The notes under the pieces: generated by a model | What the model was told of the DNA's origin: nothing | The model's database searches: none | What the model saw: only the letters and a program-made list of their open reading frames with translations | Assembly: GCF_014076415.1 (NCBI RefSeq) | Contig: NZ_CP043568.1 | Span: forward strand, 2,976,001 to 3,040,000 | Length of the DNA stretch: 64,000 bases | Direction of reading: 5' to 3' | Source: Comamonas testosteroni | GTDB taxonomy: Bacteria > Pseudomonadota > Gammaproteobacteria > Burkholderiales > Burkholderiaceae_C | Made by a program: the position numbers and the translations under genes | In this document: positions 47,407 to 56,175 of the stretch, piece after piece | Layout of the letters: each line of letters starts with the position of its first letter | Position numbering within the stretch: position 1 is the stretch's first letter

Positions 47407-48606
47407 ATGTCCCGGACACTGCAACTGACCGAGCAGCTCATCAGCCTGCCCTCCGTCACCCCCGAAGATGCTGGCTGCCTTGAGCTGCTCGCCGATGCCC
47501 TGACGCCCATGGGGTTTACCTGCGAACGCCTCGATAGCGGCCCCGCAGACTTTCGCGTAAAAAACCTGTGGGCAAAACGCTCTCCAACGCAGAATCAATC
47601 TACACAAGACGCCATCGGTTCAGATAGGCCTGTGCTGGTCTTTGCCGGCCATACCGATGTGGTGCCGCCCGGCCCGCTCAAGGAATGGACCAGTCCGCCT
47701 TTCGTGCCCATGCACCGCGACGGCAAGCTCTACGGACGTGGTGCCAGCGATATGAAGACCTCGATCGCCGCCTTTGTCGTGGCGCTGGAAGAGTTTCTGC
47801 AGGCCACGCCCGAACCCGCCTTCGACATCGCCCTGCTGCTGACCAGCGACGAGGAAGGCCCCTCGATTGACGGCACCAAGGTCGTGGTCGAAGAGCTGCG
47901 CCAACGCGGCGAGCGCCTGGACTGGTGCATTGTTGGCGAGCCTACCTCGGTCAAACAGACCGGCGACATGATCAAGAACGGCCGCCGCGGCACCATGAGC
48001 GGCAAGCTCACCGTCAACGGCGTGCAAGGCCATATCGCCTACCCGCAGCTGGCACGCAACCCCATTCACGAGGCCTTGCCCGCACTCGCCGAACTCGCGG
48101 CCACTGTCTGGGACCGCGGCAATGCGTTCTTCCCGCCCACCAGCTGGCAGATCAGCAATATCCATGGCGGTACGGGCGCCAGCAACGTCATTCCCGGCCA
48201 TGTGGTGATCGACTTCAATTTCCGTTTCTGCACCGAGTCCAGTTCCGACTCCCTGCAAAAGCGCGTGCATGAAATCCTGGACCGTCATGGCGTCGAATAC
48301 TCGCTGGTCTGGACCGTGGGCGGACAGCCCTTTCTGACCACGCCGGGTACCCTGGTACAGGCCGTGCAGGCCGCCATCAAGGATGAGACCGGACTGAATA
48401 CCGAGCTGTCCACCACCGGCGGCACCAGCGATGGCCGCTTCATCGCCCAGATATGCCCCCAGGTCATCGAGATGGGCCCGCCCAACGCCAGCATCCACAA
48501 GATCGACGAACACATCGCCGTGGCCGATATCGAGCCGCTGAAAAACATCTACCGCAAGACTCTGGAACAACTCCAGCGCCAGCAGACCGCAGCCCAGACC
48601 GCATGA
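47407..48606 (+). CDS. dapE: Succinyl-diaminopimelate desuccinylase
   Basis: Zinc amidohydrolase (M20 family) of 399 residues that releases succinate from N-succinyl-LL-diaminopimelate. The metal site is built from FAGHTDVVP, the Asp in [14 protein letters not shown], the catalytic Glu pair in [12 protein letters not shown], and the Glu in [18 protein letters not shown] near the end supplies the last His. Compared with typical DapE there is an extra stretch of about 17 residues ([18 protein letters not shown]) before the first metal motif. Its stop overlaps the prmB start. Confidence 0.93.
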   Translation: MSRTLQLTEQLISLPSVTPEDAGCLELLADALTPMGFTCERLDSGPADFRVKNLWAKRSPTQNQSTQDAIGSDRPVLVFAGHTDVVPPGPLKEWTSPPFVPMHRDGKLYGRGASDMKTSIAAFVVALEEFLQATPEPAFDIALLLTSDEEGPSIDGTKVVVEELRQRGERLDWCIVGEPTSVKQTGDMIKNGRRGTMSGKLTVNGVQGHIAYPQLARNPIHEALPALAELAATVWDRGNAFFPPTSWQISNIHGGTGASNVIPGHVVIDFNFRFCTESSSDSLQKRVHEILDRHGVEYSLVWTVGGQPFLTTPGTLVQAVQAAIKDETGLNTELSTTGGTSDGRFIAQICPQVIEMGPPNASIHKIDEHIAVADIEPLKNIYRKTLEQLQRQQTAAQTA

Positions 48607-49550
48607 GCAATACCAGCACACCCCCGATCTCGGGCAACACCGTTGCCGAACTGATTGCCAGCGGCGCTCAGGCTCTCAAAGCTGCCGGCGTGGCTTTTGG
48701 CCACGGCACGGCCACGGCCGAAGACGAAGCGGCCTGGCTGGTGCTCTGGAAGCTGGGCCTGCCCCTGGACAGCGAGCTCACTCCAGGTGCTCCGGAATCC
48801 GTAGAGAATCAGCCTGTATCCCTTGATATACAAGCGCAGACAGCTACTCTTTTTGAAGAACGTATCCGCAGCCGCAAGCCCGCCGCCTATCTGACGAACG
48901 AGGCCTGGCTGGTAGGTGTGCCCTTCTACATCGACGAACGCTCCATCGTGCCGCGCAGCTTCATCGCCGAACTGCTGGCCGATGGCAGCATTGATGGCTG
49001 GCTGTCCGACAAGACCGTACAGGTGCTCGACCTATGCACCGGCAATGGCTCTCTGGCCTGCCTGGCCGCCATGGCCTATCCCGAAGTCCGGGTGACCGGT
49101 GCCGATATCTCGACCGATGCCCTGGCCGTCGCCCGTATCAATGTAGACAAGCACGGGCTGCAGGATCGCGTGACGCTGCTGGAAAGCAACGGCATGAGCC
49201 AGGTGCCCGGCCCCTGGGATCTGGTACTGTGCAACCCGCCCTATGTGAACTCGGACAGCATGGGCAAGCTGCCTGCCGAGTACCAGGCTGAGCCCGAGCT
49301 GGCCCTGGCCGGCGGCGCCGACGGCATGGACTTCATCCGCCAGCTGCTTCAGGACTTGCCTGCGCGCCTGAACAAGGACGCCGTGGTGGTGCTGGAAATC
49401 GGCAATGAAAAGCCGTACTTCGAGGCAGCCTTCCCCGATCTGCCCGTGTTCTGGCTCGACACCAATTCGGGGGATGAGCAGGTGCTGCTGATTACCGAGG
49501 AGGCGCTGCGCCACTGGTCCGAGGGCAATACCGCAGCCCTGCAACTGTAA
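48603..49550 (+). CDS. prmB: Ribosomal protein uL3 glutamine N5-methyltransferase
   Basis: SAM-dependent methyltransferase of 315 residues. The AdoMet loop is [16 protein letters not shown], and the catalytic NPPY motif for glutamine binding is LCNPPYVNS. The N-terminal helical domain carries PRSFIAELL before the fold. The ATG at 48603 overlaps the dapE stop (ATGA). Residues of about 69-84 ([16 protein letters not shown]) are encoded by a copy of the interspersed repeat inserted in frame, a point not expected to be conserved in other species. Confidence 0.92.
   Translation: MSNTSTPPISGNTVAELIASGAQALKAAGVAFGHGTATAEDEAAWLVLWKLGLPLDSELTPGAPESVENQPVSLDIQAQTATLFEERIRSRKPAAYLTNEAWLVGVPFYIDERSIVPRSFIAELLADGSIDGWLSDKTVQVLDLCTGNGSLACLAAMAYPEVRVTGADISTDALAVARINVDKHGLQDRVTLLESNGMSQVPGPWDLVLCNPPYVNSDSMGKLPAEYQAEPELALAGGADGMDFIRQLLQDLPARLNKDAVVVLEIGNEKPYFEAAFPDLPVFWLDTNSGDEQVLLITEEALRHWSEGNTAALQL
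48808..48856 (-). repeat. Interspersed ~50-bp repeat, copy E, inside prmB
   Basis: On the minus strand it reads CAAAAAGAGTAGCTGTCTGC then AAGGGATACAGGCTGATTC. It shares the AGCTGT-TGC and A/GGG-TA-AGGC-GATT blocks with the copies at 22991, 23853, 27674 and 63494. It preserves the reading frame of prmB. Confidence 0.6.
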
Positions 49551-49568
49551 GTTCTTTGTCCCGCATGC

Positions 49569-49602
49569 AAGGCACAGGCTGCTCAAAGCCCTGTGCCTTT
49601 TT
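49569..49602 (+). terminator. Intrinsic terminator after prmB
   Basis: AAGGCACAGG (49569-49578) and CCTGTGCCTT (49590-49599) form a 10-bp perfect stem with T residues following. It ends the dapE-prmB unit. Confidence 0.85.
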
Positions 49603-49628
49603 GTTTATGCAGGTCTTTGAACAAGCGC

Positions 49629-50492
49629 TCAATCCCGCTTGACTGCACTCAGATAGCGAAAGCCGCCGCCCGCAATCTGCAGACCATCGCACCTCCCCGC
49701 AAAGAAGCGGGCATTGAGCTGCGCTGGCCCCAGATCTTCTTCCACCTCGAAGCCCGCCGCGCCCAGCAGCCCCGCCATGCGCTGCGGCGTGCTGGATGCA
49801 TGCCAGGGTTCGCCACCTGCGGCCATCATCTGCGCCGTAAACTGCATCATCAGCTGCTCCATGGGGCTGAGCTGCTGCTCATCCACTCTGTAGTCCAGCA
49901 TGATGGTCGACCCTGTTGCCAGACGGCTCAGTACAGATATTTCACGCTCGACGGCCTCATCGCTCAAATACACCAGCAGGCCCAGTATCGACAGACTGAC
50001 TGATGAATCGAGATCCATGCCGGCAGCCGTCAAGCCCTGCACAGTCCCCGTTTCACGCAGATCAATGCCAAACTGACGCAGGCTTGAGGGCAACTCCCAG
50101 CCATTGCGCTCATACAGCCGAGTCTTCCAGGTCCGCATTGCCGGCTGATCCAGCTCAAAGATGCGTACAGCAGGCAACTGAGCCGCCATGCGCAAGGCCC
50201 AGGTATCCAGGCCTGCACCCACGATGGCGTACTGAATGCATCCCGCAACCACGGCCTCCAGCAGACAGTCTTCGGCCCATCGTGCCCGGGCCACGATGCC
50301 GGCACGCAGCGACCGTGAAGCCACATCGTTATGCACCAGAGGCTGACGCAGCAGCTTTGCGGCCTCCGCGCTGCCGAGGGAGGCTACGGCAAAACGGTCA
50401 GCGAAAACCGGCTCGTCCTCCAAAATCTGATGAACGGCGCGTGCCATGGCAACACGCAGGGCCGAAGGGCTGGGACAATCAATCGCAGTCAT
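49629..50492 (-). CDS. Class I SAM-dependent methyltransferase, leucine carboxyl methyltransferase-like
   Basis: Protein of 287 residues of the LCM/PPM1 superfamily. It shows ALRVAMARAVHQILEDEPVFADRFA at the start, SRSLRAGIVARARWAEDCL, the AdoMet motif YAIVGAGLDTWALR, the acidic end of beta 2 in IFELDQPAMRTWK, and ILGLLVYLSDEAV. Bacterial members methylate small molecules or polyketides (TcmP type), and many are uncharacterised. It is transcribed towards the prmB terminator, away from the MerR-type gene. The substrate is unknown. Confidence 0.85.
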   Translation of the reverse strand: MTAIDCPSPSALRVAMARAVHQILEDEPVFADRFAVASLGSAEAAKLLRQPLVHNDVASRSLRAGIVARARWAEDCLLEAVVAGCIQYAIVGAGLDTWALRMAAQLPAVRIFELDQPAMRTWKTRLYERNGWELPSSLRQFGIDLRETGTVQGLTAAGMDLDSSVSLSILGLLVYLSDEAVEREISVLSRLATGSTIMLDYRVDEQQLSPMEQLMMQFTAQMMAAGGEPWHASSTPQRMAGLLGAAGFEVEEDLGPAQLNARFFAGRCDGLQIAGGGFRYLSAVKRD

Positions 50493-50551
50493 CGCAAAAC
50501 TCCTTGCTTTTCAACAAAGAGCACAGCTTCAGGCCTGACGTAGCGTGAGGG

Positions 50552-51520
50552 TCAAGCCTCGATGCTGTTCAGATAGTCCCTCAGCTTCGGCGATACAAAA
50601 TGTCCGAGTGCCAGCACAGGCTCGGTGGCATAGGCCTGGGCCAGTTTGGCCGCCAGCAATAGATTGTTTCCGGCCGTCCGCAGTGATAGCTCCCGATAAC
50701 GCACGCACAGTTGCCGTGCGACGGCAGTCTGGGATGCAACGCCCCGTGCCAGCAGCTTTTCGCCACTGGCGGCGAATACCTCCCAATCCGGCCCGGTAGA
50801 GCCGTCAAGCCCCTGCAGTTCCGCAGTCGTCAGATGACGCTGCAAGGCCGCCATCCTGAGGCCGATTGCCTGCTCCAGATAATTCAGCAGTTCAGGCTCA
50901 GGCCCTGCATGTCGAGCCGTCTGAGGCTCGTGTTCATGCATGCGGGCCCAGTTCTGGATCAGGCCCAAGCGTCCGCGAAAAACCGTCATCGCCACATTCA
51001 TCCAGCGCTGTGCCAGCAGTTGCACCTGGGCGGTACCGACCCCCAGCCCCTCGGCACGGCACCTTAGCAGGGCATCGGCCACAGGCTGCCAGCGTGGCCT
51101 GGCCCTGCGCCAGCGTCCCAGCATCTGTCGTATGCCAGCAGCAGGCAGATACAGCTGATGAGCGTCCAGCAGCCGAATGCCAGCCAGCAAATCATCGAAC
51201 GAGCCCTGCTGGCCAGAGACCGCATCCTCCAGAAACTGCAGCTTGTCCTTCAGCGCCCTGGCCTGGGTCAACATGCGCTGAGCCTCCTCTACCTGACGTT
51301 GCAACAAGTCCTTAGGCTCAATGCCCTGCCCCGCCAGCGCGGCAGCGATGGCCTCCAGACTCAAACCCAGCGATTTGAGCGATTGCACGGCATGCAGGCG
51401 CGCAATGTCTTGCGCACCATAGAGTCGATAGCCTGCTTCACTGCGCGCGTCTGGACGCAGCAGTCCAATGCTGTCGTAGTGATGCAAGGTGCGTACGCTC
51501 ACGCCTGCACGCCTTGCCAC
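50552..51520 (-). CDS. MerR-family regulator with TipAS-like effector region
   Basis: Protein of about 322 residues. The winged-helix start is VARRAGVSVRTLHHYDSIGLLRPDARSEAGYRLYG, followed by a coiled-coil dimerisation helix. A long C-terminal helical region (about 110-320) resembles the TipAS antibiotic-binding domain twice over. The usual start LTTGE is encoded just upstream (TYLTTGEVARR) but is preceded by a stop codon without any ATG, so the only start in frame is the GTG at 51520 that begins at VARR. Either translation starts at an unusual codon or the 5' end carries a small mutation. It may sense a toxic peptide or drug. Confidence 0.82.
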   Translation of the reverse strand: MARRAGVSVRTLHHYDSIGLLRPDARSEAGYRLYGAQDIARLHAVQSLKSLGLSLEAIAAALAGQGIEPKDLLQRQVEEAQRMLTQARALKDKLQFLEDAVSGQQGSFDDLLAGIRLLDAHQLYLPAAGIRQMLGRWRRARPRWQPVADALLRCRAEGLGVGTAQVQLLAQRWMNVAMTVFRGRLGLIQNWARMHEHEPQTARHAGPEPELLNYLEQAIGLRMAALQRHLTTAELQGLDGSTGPDWEVFAASGEKLLARGVASQTAVARQLCVRYRELSLRTAGNNLLLAAKLAQAYATEPVLALGHFVSPKLRDYLNSIEA

Positions 51521-51606
51521 TTCTCCGGTCGTGAGATAGGTTCATGCCATGGAAGTCGAATGCCCGGACAACTGGAGCTGGCCGGGCTTGTTTGCAGCTA
51601 CAAGAC

Positions 51607-52485
51607 TCAGTACGACATCATGCGTGTCGCCAGCTTGGAGATGGGTGTGCGCACCATGCCCTCCACGCGTGCTGGCAGCAGCATGGGCTTGAGCAGCATG
51701 CGCACGGCCAGGTCGGCAGGCAGGCGACGACTGACCAGCTCGTAAATGCGCTGGGCCATGTCTTCAAAACGAGTGCTGCTATCGGCGAAATAAGGGCCCT
51801 TGTGCGCCCAGACATGCCGCAGCGCGATATCCGAATCGCTCTCTCGCAACTCCTTGAGGCGGCCGTACAGAGCCTTGGCAATGCGCATGCGGCCCACAGG
51901 CGACTGCTGCTGCAGCTCCTTGAAGTACTTGAGGAAATGCTTGAAGTGGTTGACCTCGTCGTTGCGGATATTGCCCAGCAACTCGCTCAGAACCGGCTCG
52001 TCGCTGAGTTCGCGCAAGGTGTGGTAGTAGGCTGTAGTGCCGGTCTCCACCACGCAGCGCGCCACCATTTCCAGGCGCGGGTCGGGGTAGAGCTCTTCCA
52101 TGGTGCATAGCTGTGAATATTCGGCGAAAAAACTGTCATAGGCTTTTTGCCAGGGAAACTCCGGCCACACGGCTTCCACATAGGCCCGCAGCGCGCGCCC
52201 GTGCTGTAGTTCTTCGGACTCCCATTGATCTTTGAGCCAGATCGCGATCTCGGGCCAGGCCGCGTAATGCTCGGCCAGGTTGGCCGCGTAAGTATCCGAG
52301 CCGGTCTCGATGAACGAGGCGCTCATCAGCAAAAAGAACAGGTCTTGATTGTTCTTTATGGCGCTGCGATCAATGGCAGAGAAGTCAATGTCTTCAATGC
52401 GCCAGTGGGCAGAGCCGTTTCTGCTCGGAGTGGTTGAAGGTGAAGAGAGGGACACGTTTTGCTGCATCAGTTGTAGGACCGACAT
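51607..52485 (-). CDS. Ferritin-like di-iron protein
   Basis: Protein of 292 residues with a four-helix ferritin-like core. Probable di-iron ligands are in FIETGSDTY, WESEELQHGRAL, VVETGTTAYYHTL and RNDEVNHFKHF, spaced as in acyl-ACP desaturase or rubrerythrin-type proteins. The C-terminal ~90 residues are basic and helical. The start codon lies within a small inverted repeat (CCGACA-N9-TGTCGG, 52479-52499) that may be an operator. The function (oxidase, desaturase or peroxide defence) cannot be fixed from sequence. It is divergent from a LysR-type remnant. Confidence 0.78.
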   Translation of the reverse strand: MSVLQLMQQNVSLSSPSTTPSRNGSAHWRIEDIDFSAIDRSAIKNNQDLFFLLMSASFIETGSDTYAANLAEHYAAWPEIAIWLKDQWESEELQHGRALRAYVEAVWPEFPWQKAYDSFFAEYSQLCTMEELYPDPRLEMVARCVVETGTTAYYHTLRELSDEPVLSELLGNIRNDEVNHFKHFLKYFKELQQQSPVGRMRIAKALYGRLKELRESDSDIALRHVWAHKGPYFADSSTRFEDMAQRIYELVSRRLPADLAVRMLLKPMLLPARVEGMVRTPISKLATRMMSY

Positions 52486-52646
52486 ACTGAATCTGTCGGA
52501 CTTCAGACTTAGAGATATGCCATCTTGTCGACATCTGGCCCTTACGCCATGTCAGATTACACCGACATTACAGGAGACTAACAATTCTTCAAATAGCCTT
52601 CTACAGGCTTTCTTACCGGCTATCAAGCTGATTTTTCGAGTGGCAA

Positions 52647-52905
52647 CCATGGATCTGCGTGCTGGAGGCCGGTTCGATCTCGCGGGCGGCCCATTCGCTC
52701 TATGTGGCCCAGCCGGCACTGACGGCGCAGATCAAGAAGCTGGAGTCAGAGCTCGGCGTCCAGTTGCTGGAGCGCAGCCATGCAGGAGTCACGGCCACGC
52801 CCGCAGGTACCCAGCTGTATGAGGATGCGCGCCGCCTGCTCTCCGATGCTGACGCCATGTGCGAACGCCTGCAGCGCCTACCCATGGGGCCGGAAGGATC
52901 GGTCA
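52647..52905 (+). pseudogene. Truncated LysR-family regulator
   Basis: The start ATG GAT CTG CG (MDLR) is followed, after a small deletion, by the next LysR residues in another frame (VLEAGSISRAAHSLYVAQPALTAQIKKLESELGVQLLERSHAGVTATPAGTQLYEDARRLL). Six or seven residues expected between MDLR and VLEAG are missing, which breaks the frame. The effector-binding domain is absent after about residue 85. It is joined to the start of an acyl-CoA ligase gene. Confidence 0.85.
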
Positions 52906-52935
52906 GTGCGGCGCAGCTTCATCAAGGATTTCCCC

Positions 52936-53325
52936 ATGACCACTGCTTTGCCCACGGCCCCTACGCCGGGCGCCCCTATGCCGGGCGCCCCTATATCCCA
53001 TGTCGGTGCACTCGTTGCGCGCTGCTGCCGTATGTACGCCGGCCACCTTGCGGTAACCAGCGCCAGCAAGTACCTCAGCTATGCCGCGCTGGAGCAGCGC
53101 AGCAACCGCCTTGCCAACGCCTTGCTGGCTCAGGGTCTGCATCGTGGCGACCGCGTGGGCATCTACCTTCCCAACTGCGCCGAAATCGTCGAAATCGAGC
53201 TGGCCTGCTACAAGGCCGGCCTGGTCAAGGCGCCGTTCAACGCCCGCCTTTCATCCCGTGAGGTGATCGAGATAGCCGACAACAGCGATGCAGCCCTCAT
53301 CGTCACCACGGCGGAACATGCCTAG
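52936..53325 (+). pseudogene. N-terminal fragment of an AMP-dependent acyl-CoA ligase
   Basis: Begins MTTALPTAPTPGAPMPGAP and continues with the usual ANL N-terminal region: YLSYAALEQRSNRLANALLAQGLHRGDRVGIYLPNCAEIVEIELACYKAGLVKAPFN. It ends at a TAG after 129 residues, well before the P-loop motif. Two tandem GAPMPGAP-type repeats near the start come from a short duplication (CCCCTATGCCGGGCG twice). Nonfunctional remnant. Confidence 0.85.
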
Positions 53326-53348
53326 AGCTTTCGCGCACAAAGCGTTCG

Positions 53349-53474
53349 CGCGAGCTGGGCTTCTACGGCATGAGGCTGCCCAGTGCCATGGGCGGCGAAG
53401 AGCTCTCGGTGCTGGACCAGGCGCTGATCAAGGAAGCCATCTATGCCAGCGGTTCGCCGTTCGCGCCGCATGAT
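53349..53474 (+). pseudogene. N-terminal-region fragment of an acyl-CoA dehydrogenase
   Basis: The frame gives RELGFYGMRLPSAMGGEELSVLDQALIKEAIYASGSPFAPHD. This is the region of acyl-CoA dehydrogenases between the first helices and the flavin-binding part. Both sides are missing. It is the third truncated gene in a row, so the locus is a deletion scar of a fatty or aromatic acid degradation cluster. Confidence 0.7.
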
Positions 53475-53527
53475 CAATCCCGCAAGCTCATGGGTCTGCG
53501 GGCATTCGCGGATAATCGGCCCCAGTC

Positions 53528-55576
53528 ATGATCAGTCTCAAGAACATCACGCTGCGCCGCGGCACCAAAGTCCTGCTCGACCAAGTCAGCACCACCATCA
53601 ACCCGGGAGAGTCCGTCGGCCTTGTCGGCCGCAACGGTGCCGGCAAGTCCAGCCTGTTTGCCCTGCTCAATGGCAGCATCAGCGAAGACGGCGGTGATTT
53701 TTTCATCCCTCCTCAGTGGCGCATGGCACAGGTGGCCCAGCACATGCCGGAAACCGACGAATCTGCCACCCGGTTCGTACTGGATGGCGACACGCGCCTG
53801 GCCGAGCTGAACGCCCAGCTGGCTGCCGCCGAAGCCTCCGGCGACGGCATGGAGATCGCTCAGGCCTATGTGGATCTGGCCGATGCCGGTGCACATGATG
53901 CCGAATCGCGCGCGCAAGCCCTGATTCTGGGCCTGGGCTTCAAGGTGTCCGAGCTGGATCACCCCGTCAACAGCTTCTCGGGCGGCTGGCGCATGCGTCT
54001 GCAACTGGCTCGTGCACTGATGGCTCCCAGCGATCTGCTGCTGCTGGACGAACCCACCAACCACTTGGACCTGGATGCCCTGGTCTGGCTGGAGGCCTGG
54101 CTCAAGCGCTATAGCGGCACGATGATCGTCATCAGCCATGACCGCGAATTTCTGGACGCCATCACCAACGTCACACTGCAGATTCAGGGCGGGCAGATCA
54201 ACCGCTACGGCGGCAACTACTCGCGCTTTGAAGAGCTGCGCGCCCAGCAGCTGGAATTGCAAGCAGCCAGCTTTGCCAAGCAGCAGGAAAAAATGGCTCA
54301 CCTGCAGAAGTTCATCGACCGCTTCAAAGCCAAGGCCAGCAAGGCCAAGCAGGCACAAAGCCGGGTCAAGCAGCTGGAGCGAATGGAAAAGATCGGACCG
54401 GTGCTGGCCGAAGCCGAGTTCACCTTCGAATTCAAGGAACCCGCCAATCTGCCCAACCCGATGCTGGCGATTACCGATGCCAGCTTCGGCTATGAAGACG
54501 AAGACGGCAAGCAGACCACCATCTTGCGGGGCGTCAACCGTTCCGTGCTGGCAGGCCAGCGCATCGGCATTCTGGGGGCCAACGGCCAGGGTAAATCGAC
54601 CCTGGTCAAGACCATTGCGCGCGAAATGAAGGCACTGGCCGGTACCGTGACCGAAGGCAAGGGCCTCAATATCGGCTACTTTGCCCAGCAGGAGCTGGAC
54701 GTGCTGCGCCCCGGCGAAAACCCGCTGGAGCATATGATCCGTCTGGCCAAGGAACTCGGCGCTGCCGCACCTGCCGCCAGCCGCGAACAGGACTTGCGCA
54801 ACTGGCTCGGCACTTTCAACTTCAGCGGCGACATGGTCAAACAGTCTGTAGGCAGCATGAGCGGCGGCGAAAAAGCCCGCCTGGTACTGGCCATGATCGT
54901 CTGGCAACGCCCCAATCTGCTGCTGCTGGACGAGCCTACCAACCACCTGGACCTGGCCACCCGCGAAGCGCTGGCCATGGCGCTCAACGACTTTGACGGT
55001 ACCGTGATGCTGGTCTCCCACGACCGCCACCTGCTGCGCGCCGTATGTGAAGACTTCTGGATGGTGGGCCGCGGCGTTGTCGGCCCGTTCGATGGCGACC
55101 TGGACGATTACCAGCGCTATCTGCTGGAAGAGTCCAAGCGCCTGCGTGAAGAAGCACGCAATGCCGAACAGCAGGCCGCTAGCACGCCAAGGGTGCAAAC
55201 TCTAGAAGAAATCAAGCCAAATCTGCCTGAAGCCTTTGCGCAAAAAGCACCGGATGCTCCTAAAGCGGAAGCATTCAGCGACAGCGTGGCCGACCCCAAG
55301 GAGGCCCGCCGCCTCGCCGCAGCGGCTCGTCAGCAACTGGCCGAGAAGACCAAGCCCTTCAAGAAGGAGCTGGAGCAGATCGACAAGACGCTACCCAAGC
55401 TCAATGCCCAGCGCAGCGCGCTGGAAGAAAAGCTGGCCACGCCCGGTCTGTCCGGTGGCGATATCGTGGAAGCCGGCAAGCAGTTGAGTACCGTCAACGC
55501 TGAAATCGATCAATTGGAGGAGCGCTGGCTGGAGCTTTCGGAGCAGATCGAAGCCCTGTCCATCGAAACCTGCTGA
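53528..55576 (+). CDS. ABC-F family ATPase, YheS-like
   Basis: Cytosolic protein of 682 residues with two ABC domains and no membrane part; ABC-F proteins act on the ribosome. The first Walker A is GRNGAGKSS with signature NSFSGGWRMRLQLARAL and Walker B LLLLDEPTNHLDLDAL. The second is GANGQGKST with SMSGGEKARLVLAM and LLLLDEPTNHLDLATR. The linker between them is rich in Lys and Gln. A long C-terminal helical arm (about 535-680) favours YheS/Uup over EttA. The gene follows the deletion scar and is ended by a terminator at 55590. Confidence 0.9.
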   Translation: MISLKNITLRRGTKVLLDQVSTTINPGESVGLVGRNGAGKSSLFALLNGSISEDGGDFFIPPQWRMAQVAQHMPETDESATRFVLDGDTRLAELNAQLAAAEASGDGMEIAQAYVDLADAGAHDAESRAQALILGLGFKVSELDHPVNSFSGGWRMRLQLARALMAPSDLLLLDEPTNHLDLDALVWLEAWLKRYSGTMIVISHDREFLDAITNVTLQIQGGQINRYGGNYSRFEELRAQQLELQAASFAKQQEKMAHLQKFIDRFKAKASKAKQAQSRVKQLERMEKIGPVLAEAEFTFEFKEPANLPNPMLAITDASFGYEDEDGKQTTILRGVNRSVLAGQRIGILGANGQGKSTLVKTIAREMKALAGTVTEGKGLNIGYFAQQELDVLRPGENPLEHMIRLAKELGAAAPAASREQDLRNWLGTFNFSGDMVKQSVGSMSGGEKARLVLAMIVWQRPNLLLLDEPTNHLDLATREALAMALNDFDGTVMLVSHDRHLLRAVCEDFWMVGRGVVGPFDGDLDDYQRYLLEESKRLREEARNAEQQAASTPRVQTLEEIKPNLPEAFAQKAPDAPKAEAFSDSVADPKEARRLAAAARQQLAEKTKPFKKELEQIDKTLPKLNAQRSALEEKLATPGLSGGDIVEAGKQLSTVNAEIDQLEERWLELSEQIEALSIETC

Positions 55577-55589
55577 GACCGTAAAGCAA

Positions 55590-55618
55590 GCCCTGCCATC
55601 GCCCCGCCTTGGCAGGGC
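55590..55618 (+). terminator. Hairpin terminator after the ABC-F gene
   Basis: GCCCTGCC (55590-55597) and GGCAGGGC (55611-55618) form an 8-bp stem, followed by GCTATTCATTTT. It separates the ABC-F gene from the micro-ORF unit. Confidence 0.75.
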
Positions 55619-55645
55619 GCTATTCATTTTGAACAGGTGCAGCCG

Positions 55646-55664
55646 TTGCTGACAACATCAGCAA
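55646..55664. promoter_or_regulatory. Perfect inverted repeat upstream of the micro-ORF unit
   Basis: TTGCTGA-CAACA-TCAGCAA is a 7-bp perfect inverted repeat about 90 bp before the first micro-ORF. Its position suits an operator or a promoter-proximal RNA structure. Function is unknown. Confidence 0.45.
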
Positions 55665-55755
55665 ACGTGAGTTGCATTTTCTTGCGCTGTTGATTCAGCT
55701 TCTTGTCAACCTGCAGTTCAGGCCAGGCGTTGAACACGCAAAGGAGTGAACTGCA

Positions 55756-55878
55756 ATGACCACCACTGTTACCGACACCGCCAAAGCCCAGCCCGCACAA
55801 GCCGCAGCAGCTATGTCTCTGATGGCTTGGCCCTGGGACGAACGCGATCGCAAGCGTGTCCCCGCATTTGCAGCCTGA
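55756..55878 (+). CDS. Micro-protein 1 with W-P-W-D-E-R-D-R-K-R motif
   Basis: A 40-residue frame. It starts with a Thr/Ala/Gln-rich leader (MTTTVTDTAKAQPAQAAAAM), then SLMAWPWDERDRKR and the tail VPAFAA. AAGGAG lies 9 bases upstream of the ATG, a near-perfect ribosome site. The last 20 bases of the DERDRKR-coding stretch (55837-55856) are identical to those of the second micro-ORF 173 bp downstream. No family is recognised. The layout, a leader-like part plus a conserved core in two tandem copies, recalls precursor peptides, but no modification enzyme is adjacent. It could equally be a regulatory leader peptide or small binding protein. Confidence 0.6.
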   Translation: MTTTVTDTAKAQPAQAAAAMSLMAWPWDERDRKRVPAFAA

Positions 55879-55973
55879 CTGTCACTGGATAAAAGAACAG
55901 GTAAAAAATTTCCAAAAAGCTGTCAACGAGCTGAATCCGTCAGACGTTAAACAGACATACAGGAGAGATTCCC

Positions 55974-56033
55974 ATGCAAACCACGAACATCATGTCCATC
56001 TGGCCCGAAGACGAACGCGATCGCAAGCGCTAA
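55974..56033 (+). CDS. Micro-protein 2 with W-P-E-D-E-R-D-R-K-R motif
   Basis: A 19-residue frame, MQTTNIMSIWPEDERDRKR, ending exactly at the conserved motif. AGGAG lies 8 bases upstream of its ATG. The core shares W-P-x-D-E-R-D-R-K-R with micro-protein 1, and the coding bases GACGAACGCGATCGCAAGCG (56010-56029) are identical between the two, including synonymous positions. It is followed by a hairpin (56049-56072) and a terminator (56176-56208), so both micro-ORFs appear to form one short transcript of their own. Function unknown. Confidence 0.6.
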   Translation: MQTTNIMSIWPEDERDRKR

Positions 56034-56048
56034 GCGCTCGCCGCGCAG

Positions 56049-56072
56049 CACTGTGCAGACCAAAGCACAGTG
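56049..56072 (+). other. Perfect hairpin downstream of the micro-ORFs
   Basis: CACTGTGC (56049-56056) and GCACAGTG (56065-56072) form an 8-bp perfect stem with an 8-base loop. No T run follows, so it is more likely an RNA structure or binding site than a terminator. Confidence 0.5.
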
Positions 56073-56175
56073 CGTTGCAGCCAGGTGCCCGGGCAGTCGG
56101 CACTGATAGGCCAAAGAACCTACAAGCCTCACTGCCCCGCGCTCAATCAGCCGCTTGCGAAGCGGCATAAAAACT

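Noticed and set aside
53474..55198. Long minus-strand frame opposite the ABC-F gene
   Set aside because: Antisense shadow of an ABC protein with complete Walker and signature motifs. No domain is visible in the antisense translation.
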